A DNA stretch of 64,000 nt from Clostridiaceae bacterium BL-3. Its GTDB lineage: Bacteria > Bacillota > Clostridia > Clostridiales > Clostridiaceae. How positions within the stretch are numbered: position 1 is the first letter of the stretch; every line of letters starts with the position of its first letter. This document shows, in pieces, positions 10,066 through 18,532 of this stretch. The notes under the pieces are model-generated. The model did not search any database, was not told where the DNA came from, and saw only the letters and a list, made by a program, of their open reading frames with translations. Location of the stretch: contig CADDXC010000001.1 of the NCBI GenBank assembly GCA_902809985.1, positions 2,976,001 to 3,040,000 of the forward strand, given 5' to 3'. Position numbers and translations under genes: made by a program.

Positions 10066-11415
10066 ATGAAAGATCAATATAGAAATTTATTTAAATCCCT
10101 GATAGAATCCTATTATAATGGAAATTTTGAAGATGAAGTAAAATTTATTTTATCACAGAGTAAAATCAATAAAAAAGAGCTTTGTAAAATCATATCTTCA
10201 CTATGCGGCACCAGTACAGACTGCAGTTCTAATTTTACGGAGGATCTAAAAAAAGCAATAAAATCTTACAAACCTGATGGAAAAATAGTCAATAAAGTAA
10301 AATTCTGTACTATGGAATGTATGGACAAAACCGGCAAAACTCTATGCCAAAAATCCTGTCCTTTTGATGCTATTTTAATGGATGCTGCCCAAAATAGTAT
10401 CCATATTGATAAACACAAATGCACCGACTGTGGTTTTTGTGTAGAAGCCTGTCCTACTGGAGGTATAATGGATAAAGTACAATTTCTTCCCTTAGCGAAT
10501 ATATTAAAAGGCAACTCACCGGTAATAGCAATTGTAGCTCCTGCTATAATAGGTCAGTTTGGGAAAGATGTAACTCTTGGGAAACTTAGAAGTGCCTTTA
10601 AAAAATTAGGATTTACAGACATGATTGAGGTGGCATTTTTTGCGGATATGCTCACTTTAAAAGAGGCCATAGAATTTGATAATCATATAAAAGACGAAAA
10701 AGATTTTATGATAACTTCCTGCTGCTGCCCTATGTGGGTAGGTATGTTAAAAAAAATTTACAATAATTTGATAAAGTACGTATCACCATCTGTTTCTCCT
10801 ATGGCCGCTGGAGGAAGAGTACTCAAAAAATTAAACCCAAATTGCAAGGTGGTATTTATAGGTCCCTGCATTGCTAAAAAATCTGAAGCAAAAGAAAAAG
10901 ACATAATTAAAAATATAGATTTTGTACTAACTTTTTCAGAAGTAAAAGATATATTTGATACTCTTAATATACATCCAAATGAGCTCAAAGAAGAGCCTTC
11001 TACAGAATATGCTTCCAGCGGCGGAAGGTTATATGCACGTACAGGCGGAGTATCAATTGCAGTAAGTGAAGCTGTAAAAAGAATTTTCCCTGAAAAATAC
11101 AAATTATTCAAAGCAGTAAAGGCAAATGGTGTAAAAGAATGCAAATCCATACTTTCCAGAGCTCAAAATGGGGAAATAGAGGCTAATTTCATTGAAGGCA
11201 TGGGATGTATCGGTGGGTGTGTAGGTGGGCCCAAGGCAATTATACCAAAAGAAGAAGGTAAAAAATATGTGGATAAATTTGCCGATGATTCTGAAATAAA
11301 AGTCTCCATTGACAGTGACTGCATGAATGAGATATTGGATAAGATAGGCATACATTCCATAGAGGATTTTAAAGATAAAAACAAGATAAAATTGTTAGAA
11401 CGATTTTTTAATTAA
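10066..11415 (+). CDS. [FeFe] hydrogenase, group-B-like, with ferredoxin clusters
   Basis: 449-aa monomeric [FeFe] hydrogenase. N-terminal domain, then cysteines for two [4Fe-4S] clusters (Cys81, 85, 94, 98 and CTDCGFCVEACP at 119-130), then the H-cluster domain: L1 TSCCCPMW (217-224), L2 GPCIAKKSEA (266-275) and L3 EGMGCIGGCVGGP (377-389). All four H-cluster cysteines are present, but classical CpI-type motifs read TSCCPxW, MPCxxKxxE and ExMACxGGCxxGGG. An extra Cys in L1, Met to Gly in L2 and Ala to Gly in L3 resemble the clostridial group B (CpIII-like) enzymes. H2 metabolism or redox sensing are both possible. Monocistronic or cotranscribed with the HAD gene 37 nt downstream. Confidence 0.88.
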   Translation: MKDQYRNLFKSLIESYYNGNFEDEVKFILSQSKINKKELCKIISSLCGTSTDCSSNFTEDLKKAIKSYKPDGKIVNKVKFCTMECMDKTGKTLCQKSCPFDAILMDAAQNSIHIDKHKCTDCGFCVEACPTGGIMDKVQFLPLANILKGNSPVIAIVAPAIIGQFGKDVTLGKLRSAFKKLGFTDMIEVAFFADMLTLKEAIEFDNHIKDEKDFMITSCCCPMWVGMLKKIYNNLIKYVSPSVSPMAAGGRVLKKLNPNCKVVFIGPCIAKKSEAKEKDIIKNIDFVLTFSEVKDIFDTLNIHPNELKEEPSTEYASSGGRLYARTGGVSIAVSEAVKRIFPEKYKLFKAVKANGVKECKSILSRAQNGEIEANFIEGMGCIGGCVGGPKAIIPKEEGKKYVDKFADDSEIKVSIDSDCMNEILDKIGIHSIEDFKDKNKIKLLERFFN

Positions 11416-11452
11416 AATATTATTTTTCATAACACAATATGAGGTGATCGTC

Positions 11453-12097
11453 ATGCTTGAAAATATCAAGGGAGCTATTTTTGACATGGATGGAACTCTC
11501 CTGGACTCCATGTGGCTTTGGGAAAATATAGATAAAGAATATTTAAGTGAGAAAAATATACCTTTTACCATAGAACTAAAAAACACTATTCAAAATATGA
11601 CCCTTGATGAAACTGCAAGATATCTTAAAGATGAATTTAATTTAACTGAAAGTGTATCTGAGATACAAAAAGAGTGGTACAATATGCTTTTCTATGAATA
11701 TTCCCATAATATTTCTTTAAAACCTGGTGCAAGAGATTTTTTACATCTCTTAAAAAAGAAAAAAATAAAAATGGCTCTCGCCACCAGCAATTATAAAGCT
11801 ATAGCAGAAACAAGTTTAAAGAAAAATAAAATATACAATCTATTTGATTCAATAGTAACTACAGAAGATGTAAAAAGAGGAAAAGGATTCCCAGACATAT
11901 ACCTTTTAGCTGCTGATAGACTGAATTTAAATCCTGAGGATTGTGCTGTATTTGAGGACATCCTATCTGCTATAAAAGTAGCCAAATCAGCAGGTATGAC
12001 CGTTGTCGGCATACATGATACATATTCAGATTATCAGTGGGAGGATATATTGGCTTACACAGATATGAGCATTTTTGAATATACAGATCTAGTGTAA
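11453..12097 (+). CDS. HAD-superfamily phosphatase, beta-phosphoglucomutase-like
   Basis: 214-aa HAD hydrolase. Motif I FDMDGTLLDS at 11-20 carries the nucleophile and acid Asp pair; an inserted helical cap follows (about 20-90); motif II is ALATSN; the Lys of motif III is in KRGKGFPDIYL; motif IV is FEDILSAIKVA. Probably hydrolyses small sugar or nucleotide phosphates; the substrate cannot be told. ATG at 11453 has GAGGTG six bases before it; an upstream GTG is within that Shine-Dalgarno. Short distance to the hydrogenase gene suggests possible readthrough. Confidence 0.88.
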   Translation: MLENIKGAIFDMDGTLLDSMWLWENIDKEYLSEKNIPFTIELKNTIQNMTLDETARYLKDEFNLTESVSEIQKEWYNMLFYEYSHNISLKPGARDFLHLLKKKKIKMALATSNYKAIAETSLKKNKIYNLFDSIVTTEDVKRGKGFPDIYLLAADRLNLNPEDCAVFEDILSAIKVAKSAGMTVVGIHDTYSDYQWEDILAYTDMSIFEYTDLV

Positions 12098-12170
12098 AAT
12101 TATATAAATTTTCATCTTTAAGTACCATATTGAATATAATGTATTAAATTAATAGATATGGAGAATATTA

Positions 12171-12587
12171 ATGTTGGCTTTTTTGTTCATAACGCTTATA
12201 ATCTGTACTTCCGTAATCCTATATAATTTTCAAAGTAAAATTTCCTCGCAGAGAAGACAGATATTATCTTTAAAATATGAAAATGACAGTTTGAAGTCAA
12301 AAATATCTAAGGAAATTCCCCCAAAAATAAATGTTAGATATATTACTCCTCAATATGTAAATGCCCTAGTCACTGTAAAAAGCAATATATATCTGGCTCC
12401 TATTTTAAATTCAGGTATAATAAATACTTTAGAAAAAAATACACCAATAAGAGTTCATGACAGCATTGAGATCTTAAATGAATTCTGGTATGAAGTTTCT
12501 ATTGCAGGAAGCTCTAGAATAAACTCTAAGGGATGGATAAAGTCCAATTGCATAAAAGCAAATTCACCAAATTCCAGCAATCTATAG
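12171..12587 (+). CDS. membrane-anchored SH3-like protein
   Basis: 138 aa. One N-terminal membrane segment (1-19), a short coiled-coil stretch (about 20-48), and a C-terminal region (about 58-130) with the spacing of a bacterial SH3 domain (LVTVKSNIYLAPILNSG, PIRVHDSIEILNEFWYEVS, GWIKSNCI). SH3b domains often bind peptidoglycan or mediate assembly at the envelope. ATG at 12171 with GGAG 7 nt upstream. No close partner gene; function not assignable. Confidence 0.65.
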   Translation: MLAFLFITLIICTSVILYNFQSKISSQRRQILSLKYENDSLKSKISKEIPPKINVRYITPQYVNALVTVKSNIYLAPILNSGIINTLEKNTPIRVHDSIEILNEFWYEVSIAGSSRINSKGWIKSNCIKANSPNSSNL

Positions 12588-12596
12588 CTGGAGTTT
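12571..12596. terminator. hairpin between convergent genes
   Basis: AATTCCAGC and GCTGGAGTT form a 9-bp stem overlapping the stop codon of the SH3-like gene. There is no U tract. It sits between convergent transcripts. Confidence 0.35.
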
Positions 12597-12640
12597 GGCA
12601 GAGGATAAATTTATAAATGGGAGTATTAGCAACGGTAATC

Positions 12641-13576
12641 TTAGGGTAAAATCTTATTTTGAAAATATATACCCTGATATATTTTTCTATCTTTCATCCT
12701 TCTGTCAATTTCATTTAGAATCTCCCATTTTTTTAAGCTCCATTTAGGCCCTATAAGCAGGTTCCTAGGTGAATCGCCGGTAAGTCTATGAATCACCATG
12801 CCCGAAGGAATGTTGCACAGAGTCCAGCACACCATGTCTATATATTCATCTTTTGTCATAAATTTTAATTGTCCTACATCATATAATTTAACAAGAGGAG
12901 TGTGTTTCATTAAATGAAGCAAATGAATTTTTACCCCCTGTATGTCCTGATGTGAAATATATTTTACTGTATTCATCATATTAATTTTATTTTCTCCAGG
13001 TAGACCCATTATTATATGAACCACCACATCAATTCCTATTTTTCTAAGTGAAGCTACTGCTTTTTCAAAAGTTTCCAATTTATACCCTCTGTTTATTATA
13101 CCTGCCGTATGATCATCTGAAGTCTGAAGACCAAGTTCTACCCAGGTATAAACTTTTCTATTAAATTCCTGCAATAGATTTAAAACATCATATCCAAGGC
13201 AATCCGGTCTAGTAGCTATAGCTAGTGCCACTACTCCTTCTTGATTTACAGCTTCTTCATATTTCTCTCTAAGTACTCTCACTGGAGCATAAGTATTAGT
13301 ATACGCCTGAAAATATGCTATATACTTTCCATTTTTCCATTTTTTACTCATCATCTGTTTTATATTTTCAAATTGTTCCGTTATAGAAACTTTTCTATTC
13401 CCAGCAAAATCTCCCGATCCCCTTTTACTACAAAATATACATCCTTCCTTACTTATTCTTCCATCTCTATTGGGGCAAGAAAATCCTGCATCTAAGGATA
13501 TTTTAAAAACCTTGCATCCAAATTTTTTTCTCAAATAATAATTTAGACTGTAATATGCCTTGTCACCCCACTGCAT
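12641..13576 (-). CDS. radical SAM protein, YtqA/TIGR01212 type
   Basis: 311-aa radical SAM protein. The start MQWGDKAYYSLN and the cluster motif Cys34 (SCPNRDGR), Cys46 and Cys49 (GCIFC) match the uncharacterised YtqA/Elp3-related family, in which the first Cys is unusually far from the CxxC. VELGLQTSDD and GLPGEN are conserved SAM-barrel features. The ATG at 13576 aligns with homologous starts; a TTG two codons upstream also has a usable Shine-Dalgarno, so the start is uncertain by 2 residues. Cellular role unknown, possibly RNA or cofactor modification. Confidence 0.88.
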   Translation of the reverse strand: MQWGDKAYYSLNYYLRKKFGCKVFKISLDAGFSCPNRDGRISKEGCIFCSKRGSGDFAGNRKVSITEQFENIKQMMSKKWKNGKYIAYFQAYTNTYAPVRVLREKYEEAVNQEGVVALAIATRPDCLGYDVLNLLQEFNRKVYTWVELGLQTSDDHTAGIINRGYKLETFEKAVASLRKIGIDVVVHIIMGLPGENKINMMNTVKYISHQDIQGVKIHLLHLMKHTPLVKLYDVGQLKFMTKDEYIDMVCWTLCNIPSGMVIHRLTGDSPRNLLIGPKWSLKKWEILNEIDRRMKDRKIYQGIYFQNKILP

Positions 13577-13637
13577 TCCCAAGTCCTATCCTTTCCAAAA
13601 ATAATTCAAGTACTAAAATCAACCTACTGAGATTATA

Positions 13638-14744
13638 TCATATCTTTGCTGCCTTAAAATTTCTCAGATCCAATTCCCATTCCCCAATTATTTGAGAAAG
13701 CTCCCCTTTACTATTGTTTTTAGAGACAACATCAAAACTCAATATTCCTTCATCAAAGGAGGAAAAAATCACATTTACCTTATCAAGAGGAAACGCTTTT
13801 TCAAATTTATAGCTTATCATATCACCAGAATCTGTCTTATATACCCGTATACAATTACCTATTGCATTGTTGGTATATTGAACTACGATAAATTTTTCAT
13901 CTGGAGAGAAAGCCAAAAATTCAACTTTGGAATTTTTCAAAACATCCAAATCGGTTATATCCTTACCTATAGGCTTTTCTGCTCCCTGCTGCTCATTTTG
14001 CTGTCCACCACCACCTTGCCCTCCTGAGCTATCGCCTTGTTGATCTCCTGAATCCTGGGACTGGGTCTGCATACTTTCATTTATTCTAATTATGCCTATA
14101 TATGAATCACTAGAATAAGTCACCACCGCCAGTCGATCTCCATCATAAGAAAAATCCATAATGCCAAAATTTCTCTTTGGAACAGGAACCTTTTCCACAT
14201 TTGCCTTGTCATCTTTACTAAATACATAATTAGGCATACTTACAATATCCGTTATTAAATTTACAACTACGCTATTTTTACTCCTCATTTTCAGCTGATT
14301 TCTCTCCACAAATACTTCTCTATCCGGTGTATTATTGGTTTCACCGATCTTGTAATCATTACCTTCTTTTATTACCTTTATGGAATATTCATCTAGAGTT
14401 GCAAAAGGTCTGATCAAATCAGCTCTTGCAACTTTCATTTTTAAAACTCCCGATTCTCCAACTTCACTGCTGTCAATCAGATTATATCCTAAAATTCGCA
14501 AATTTTTATTTTCGTCACTACGAGCATCTTTCAAAAGATCCTTAGAATACAACTTTTTAGCATTTTCCATATCACCTTTTATGAGATATTTCATATAAAT
14601 ATCGGCTGTAGCCGTAGCAGATTTCATATCAAAACTTTGATTTACATTTTTTGTATCCTCTTTTTTATTTAAATTACATCCTGATACCATGGCGCAAAAA
14701 AAAACTATAAGAAAAGTCACTTGAAATAAAGCCTTTTTTTTCAT
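13638..14744 (-). CDS. lipoprotein, unknown function
   Basis: 368 aa. An N-terminal lipoprotein signal (basic MKKK, hydrophobic 6-19, lipobox VSGC with Cys23) predicts attachment to the outer face of the membrane. A globular region (about 40-200) is followed by a Gln/Gly/Ser-rich low-complexity linker (about 228-258) and a C-terminal region with beta-propeller-like phrases (LDVLKNSKVEFLAFSPDEKFIVVQY). I do not recognise a named family. Isolated gene, with a weak GGAAAG ribosome site. Confidence 0.7.
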   Translation of the reverse strand: MKKKALFQVTFLIVFFCAMVSGCNLNKKEDTKNVNQSFDMKSATATADIYMKYLIKGDMENAKKLYSKDLLKDARSDENKNLRILGYNLIDSSEVGESGVLKMKVARADLIRPFATLDEYSIKVIKEGNDYKIGETNNTPDREVFVERNQLKMRSKNSVVVNLITDIVSMPNYVFSKDDKANVEKVPVPKRNFGIMDFSYDGDRLAVVTYSSDSYIGIIRINESMQTQSQDSGDQQGDSSGGQGGGGQQNEQQGAEKPIGKDITDLDVLKNSKVEFLAFSPDEKFIVVQYTNNAIGNCIRVYKTDSGDMISYKFEKAFPLDKVNVIFSSFDEGILSFDVVSKNNSKGELSQIIGEWELDLRNFKAAKI

Positions 14745-14929
14745 GTACTTTCCACTACATGTTATTATATCTGCAGTAGAAATTCACCCCTTTCAACGTT
14801 TATTTATTCTGTTTTACTATTTTATAAATTATATTTTTCCCCTAAATAGAATTTTAATTTATAATTCATTATTTTCATATTACATTTATATAATTATATT
14901 AATAATGATTTATTTAGGGGGTACACTCT

Positions 14930-15979
14930 TTGAAGGAGAAAATAATTTTAATTTTCCAAATATCTGCCGTTTTTATAGGTACAGTAGTTGGTGCAGGATT
15001 GGCATCAGGTCAAGAAATAAGCCAATTTTTCACTCAATATGGATACAAAAGCTTTTTTGGCATATTAATCTGTGGTATTATATACATAATAATGTCTATT
15101 ATAGTAATCAACTTAAGCATAAAATATAAGTTAAATTCCTATGATGGGCTTATTCTTTTGGTAAGCCCCGGATTTTTAGGTATGGTAACTAATTTTTTAA
15201 CTACCTTTTTTTTAATTGGAGGTTCCTCAATAATATTGGCAGGAAGCGGTGCCTTAATACATCAATATTTTGGCGTATCCAGGTGGGTAGGTATATTTTT
15301 TATGGTATTCGCATCCATAATTATCCTATTTAGAGATACCAAAGGACTGATGGAAATAAATTCAGTAATAGTACCCTCTCTTATACTTGTAATATTAACT
15401 TTATTTCTGCTGCATTTAATTTTCTACAAAAATGTAAATCTATCTTTTATAAAAAGCATACCCTATTACAAAAATAACTGGCTTTTATCTTCATTAGTAT
15501 ATTCAGGATTCAATGTACTATGCTGCAGCGGAGTACTTGTACCCCTTAGCCTTTCCATCGGCAAGAAAAAAAGTCTTATAGCTGGATCTATTATAGGAGC
15601 TCTGGGGCTTACAATTTTGGCTTTTATAATAAACTTTTTACTGATCTCAAATATACCTTACATATTTAAATATGAAATTCCTCTGCTCTACATAGCCAAC
15701 CGATTTGGCAAGCTGCTTCAAACAATGCTTCTTTTTGTAATTTGGCTTGAAATGTTTTCTACAGAAGTGTCCGATGTATACAGTGTAGGTAAAAATCTGC
15801 AGGAAATATTCAATATATCTTACAATAAGTCAGTAATCTTAATCATTTTAATCACAATTCCTATATCCCAAATTGGATTTATAAATTTAATTTCTCTATT
15901 ATACCCTGCATTTGGAGTGGTTAGTTTCATATTTATACTGCAATGTATAATTTTTTATATAAGAGAATATAGTAAATAA
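14930..15979 (+). CDS. YkvI-family membrane protein (putative transporter)
   Basis: 349 aa with about ten membrane segments. The N-terminal GTVVGAGLASGQEISQFF is the signature of the YkvI family, distantly related to amino-acid/cation symporters of the APC fold, where GxGxASG-type breaks mark the substrate site. Substrate unknown. TTG start at 14930 with AGGGGG 7 nt upstream. Monocistronic, with a terminator following. Confidence 0.75.
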   Translation: MKEKIILIFQISAVFIGTVVGAGLASGQEISQFFTQYGYKSFFGILICGIIYIIMSIIVINLSIKYKLNSYDGLILLVSPGFLGMVTNFLTTFFLIGGSSIILAGSGALIHQYFGVSRWVGIFFMVFASIIILFRDTKGLMEINSVIVPSLILVILTLFLLHLIFYKNVNLSFIKSIPYYKNNWLLSSLVYSGFNVLCCSGVLVPLSLSIGKKKSLIAGSIIGALGLTILAFIINFLLISNIPYIFKYEIPLLYIANRFGKLLQTMLLFVIWLEMFSTEVSDVYSVGKNLQEIFNISYNKSVILIILITIPISQIGFINLISLLYPAFGVVSFIFILQCIIFYIREYSK

Positions 15980-15987
15980 GACTTATA

Positions 15988-16024
15988 AGAGGGCTATCTC
16001 AAAACTTTGAAATAGCTCTCTTTA
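15988..16024. terminator. bidirectional terminator, ykvI-like / hyuA
   Basis: An imperfect 17-bp stem (15988-16004 with 16005-16021, wobble pairs) followed by TTTAT, between convergent genes. Confidence 0.65.
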
Positions 16025-16054
16025 TATGATATATAACATCAATCATTAAGTCGA

Positions 16055-17434
16055 TTATAGGTGAGTTATCCTATGTCTTTTTATAAATTTCCCATATCCT
16101 TTTTTCCCTATAAATTTATTATCCTGTACGATTATTTCTCCTCTTACCATAGTCAAAACAGGATAGCCTCTCACCTTAAATCCTTCATACATAGTATAGT
16201 CAACATTCTCGTGAAGAATGTCCCTGGTCATAGTAACCTCTTTATCCGGATCTATTAAAACTATATCTGCATCTGAACCCACTGCAATATGTCCTTTTCT
16301 GGGATAAAGTCCTGAAAGCTTGGCAGGAGCTGTGGAACATACATCTACAAATTTATTTATTCCTATTCTCCCCTTTACAACACCTTCAGAAAATATAAGA
16401 GGTATTCTTTCTTCAATACCGGGTCCCCCGTTAGGACAATCTGCAAAGTTATCTTTCCCAAGCTGTTTTTCACCTTTATAGAAAAATGGACAGTGATCTG
16501 TTGCTATGGTCTGTATATATCCATCTTTAATTCCACTCCACAATGCAGCTGTATCCCTTTCTCTTCTCAAAGGTGGACTGAAAATATACTTCAATCCATC
16601 AGGTTGCCTAAGTTTATCTTCTGTGAGTAAAAGATATTGAGGACAAGTTTCTGCATATACCATTTGCCCCCTATCTCTTGCCATTTTAATATATTCCAAA
16701 CCAATTTCCGTAGAAAGATGGACAATATAAAGTGGTGCATCCCCTGCTATCTTTGCAAGGTTTATCATTCTGTTTATTGCTTCTCCCTCCACCTCAGCCG
16801 GTCTGCTTAAAGCATGATATATGGGCTGTATTTTACCCTGTTTGATAAAATATTCTTTAAGATATTTTATAGAATCATTATTTTCACAATGTACTGCAGT
16901 AATTCCCCCCAGTTCTTTCTGTCTAGCAAGGAGCCTTAAAGCTTCATAATCACTTAATTTGAAATCATAGGTAAGATACATTTTAGAGCTTGGAATTCCC
17001 TCTTCTTCCAGCAGCTTTTTCAATTCCTCCAGTCTATTATCATTTATATTCTGTATAACACCATGAAATCCATAATCTATAACAGCCTTTCCGTCTGCAT
17101 ATTTATGATAGACTTTTACCTGATGCGTCAGATCACAGTCCTTGGGACCAAATCCCATATGATCTACTATGCATGTAGTTCCCCCGCAGGCAGCTGCCAC
17201 AGTACCTGTATAAAAATCATCACTTGCCGTTACTTTTCCAACATGAATATTAAGATGAGTATGTATGTCAATGCCCCCTGGTATTACATATTTACCTTTT
17301 GCATCAATAACCACATCAGCTCTTTTACATATATTCAAACCGATCTCTTTTATAATTTCGTCTTCAATATACACATCTCCCCTATATATATCATCTGCAG
17401 TTACAATAGTTCCGTTTTTTATTAAAGTAGACAC
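16055..17434 (-). CDS. hyuA: dihydropyrimidinase / hydantoinase (HyuA-type amidohydrolase)
   Basis: 459-aa cyclic amidohydrolase opening dihydropyrimidine or hydantoin rings. Metal ligands are visible: HTH in GGIDIHTHLN (His58, His60), the carbamylated Lys151 (SSKMYLTYD), His182 (AVHCEN), a His in IVHLSTEIG and the Asp in ATDHCPF. The start is GTG at 17434 with GGAGGTG six bases upstream; upstream in-frame starts are unsupported. In anaerobic purine and uric acid degraders this gene belongs with dpaL (ygeX), ssnA, ygfK and xdh, all in this window. A sigma-54 promoter lies 46 nt upstream, linking it to the dpaL/yqeC promoters. Substrate specificity is inferred from context only. Confidence 0.93.
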   Translation of the reverse strand: MSTLIKNGTIVTADDIYRGDVYIEDEIIKEIGLNICKRADVVIDAKGKYVIPGGIDIHTHLNIHVGKVTASDDFYTGTVAAACGGTTCIVDHMGFGPKDCDLTHQVKVYHKYADGKAVIDYGFHGVIQNINDNRLEELKKLLEEEGIPSSKMYLTYDFKLSDYEALRLLARQKELGGITAVHCENNDSIKYLKEYFIKQGKIQPIYHALSRPAEVEGEAINRMINLAKIAGDAPLYIVHLSTEIGLEYIKMARDRGQMVYAETCPQYLLLTEDKLRQPDGLKYIFSPPLRRERDTAALWSGIKDGYIQTIATDHCPFFYKGEKQLGKDNFADCPNGGPGIEERIPLIFSEGVVKGRIGINKFVDVCSTAPAKLSGLYPRKGHIAVGSDADIVLIDPDKEVTMTRDILHENVDYTMYEGFKVRGYPVLTMVRGEIIVQDNKFIGKKGYGKFIKRHRITHL

Positions 17435-17479
17435 GTGAATCACCTCCAAAAAGCTATTATTATATCTACTATACAATTA

Positions 17480-17495
17480 AGCAAAAATCATTCCA
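17480..17495 (-). promoter_or_regulatory. sigma-54 (-24/-12) promoter of hyuA
   Basis: The minus strand reads TGGAATGATTTTTGCT, exact GG-N10-GC spacing, fitting TGGCACRNNNNTTGCW at most fixed positions. It is nearly identical to the dpaL promoter (TGGAACGATTATTGCT). Confidence 0.7.
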
Positions 17496-17557
17496 TAGCT
17501 TCTTTACAAAATAGAGAATATATTTTAACATATTATTATATAAACATTAGGAAAGAA

Positions 17558-18466
17558 GTGTTCTTCATGATAGATACTCTTAAAAGCTGTAACCTATGCC
17601 CTAGAAATTGCAGGATAAACAGATTAAAAGGACACATTGGTTTTTGTAATGCTGGTAAAAATGTAAAAATAGCCAAGGTCTCTCTTCACAAATGGGAAGA
17701 ACCCTGTATTTCAGGAAGTATTGGTTCAGGTACCGTATTTTTTTGCCATTGTAATTTAAAATGTGTATTTTGCCAAAATCACAGCATAAGTTCTGAAAAT
17801 ATAGGTAAAGAAGTATCTATAGAAAGACTCAGTGACATATTTTTAGAACAGCAGGAAAGAGGGGCACATAACATAAACCTAGTCACTCCCACCCATTATA
17901 TACCCCAAATAGTTCAGGCACTTGATATAGCTAAATCAAAGGGACTTACCCTTCCCATACTTTTCAACACCAATAGTTACCAGACTACAGAAGCATTAAA
18001 AGCTCTTGAGGGATACATAGATGTATATCTTCCCGATCTAAAATACTTTAGTAATAAATATGCTATAAAGTATTCCAATGCACCTGGCTATTTTAATTGT
18101 GCTTCGAGAGCTATAAAAGAAATGTATCGTCAGGTAGGAAGTGTAACATTTAATAGTTCCGGTCTTATAACAAAGGGACTAATAATACGTCATCTTATGA
18201 TCCCAGGTCTGCTATTTGACTCAAAAAAGATAATGGATTATATCTATAACACTTTTGGAAATTCAGTATATATAAGCATCATGAATCAATATACCCCCGT
18301 GTATCATGCTTACAAATTTCCAGAAATAAATAGAGCATTAAATCCTAAACATTATGACTCCCTCATAAATTATTGTATTTCACTTGGAATAAAAAATGCG
18401 TTCATTCAAGAAAACGGTACGTGTTCCGAAGACTTTGTACCTGATTTTGATCTACAGGGAGTATAA
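17558..18466 (+). CDS. radical SAM protein, PflA-like (uncharacterised)
   Basis: 302 aa. An N-terminal cysteine cluster (SCNLCPRNC ... GFCNAG) precedes the SAM [4Fe-4S] motif CNLKCVFC (65-72). This is the layout of the pyruvate-formate-lyase activase-related proteins called YgiQ/AmmeMemoRadiSam-like, not a true glycyl-radical activase: no partner glycyl-radical enzyme is nearby. I chose GTG 17558 (AGGA five bases upstream); ATG 17567 is the alternative. Divergent from hyuA with 123 nt between, but expression of the two need not be linked. Confidence 0.82.
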   Translation: MFFMIDTLKSCNLCPRNCRINRLKGHIGFCNAGKNVKIAKVSLHKWEEPCISGSIGSGTVFFCHCNLKCVFCQNHSISSENIGKEVSIERLSDIFLEQQERGAHNINLVTPTHYIPQIVQALDIAKSKGLTLPILFNTNSYQTTEALKALEGYIDVYLPDLKYFSNKYAIKYSNAPGYFNCASRAIKEMYRQVGSVTFNSSGLITKGLIIRHLMIPGLLFDSKKIMDYIYNTFGNSVYISIMNQYTPVYHAYKFPEINRALNPKHYDSLINYCISLGIKNAFIQENGTCSEDFVPDFDLQGV

Positions 18467-18480
18467 TTAATTCTATTAAA

Positions 18481-18523
18481 AACTGACTAAAAAATATATC
18501 AAATATCTATTTATTAGTCAGTT
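18481..18523 (-). terminator. terminator of the H-NOX chemoreceptor gene
   Basis: AACTGACTAA and TTAGTCAGTT form a 10-bp stem with a long AT loop. On the minus strand it is followed by TTTTTAAT, so it mainly serves the minus-strand gene, and it also lies 15 nt after the radical SAM gene. Confidence 0.7.
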
Positions 18524-18532
18524 CTCAAATTT

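Noticed and set aside
17435-17557. N-terminal extension of the PflA-like protein
   Set aside because: It would cover the hyuA sigma-54 promoter and has no ribosome site; the Cys-rich family start is downstream.
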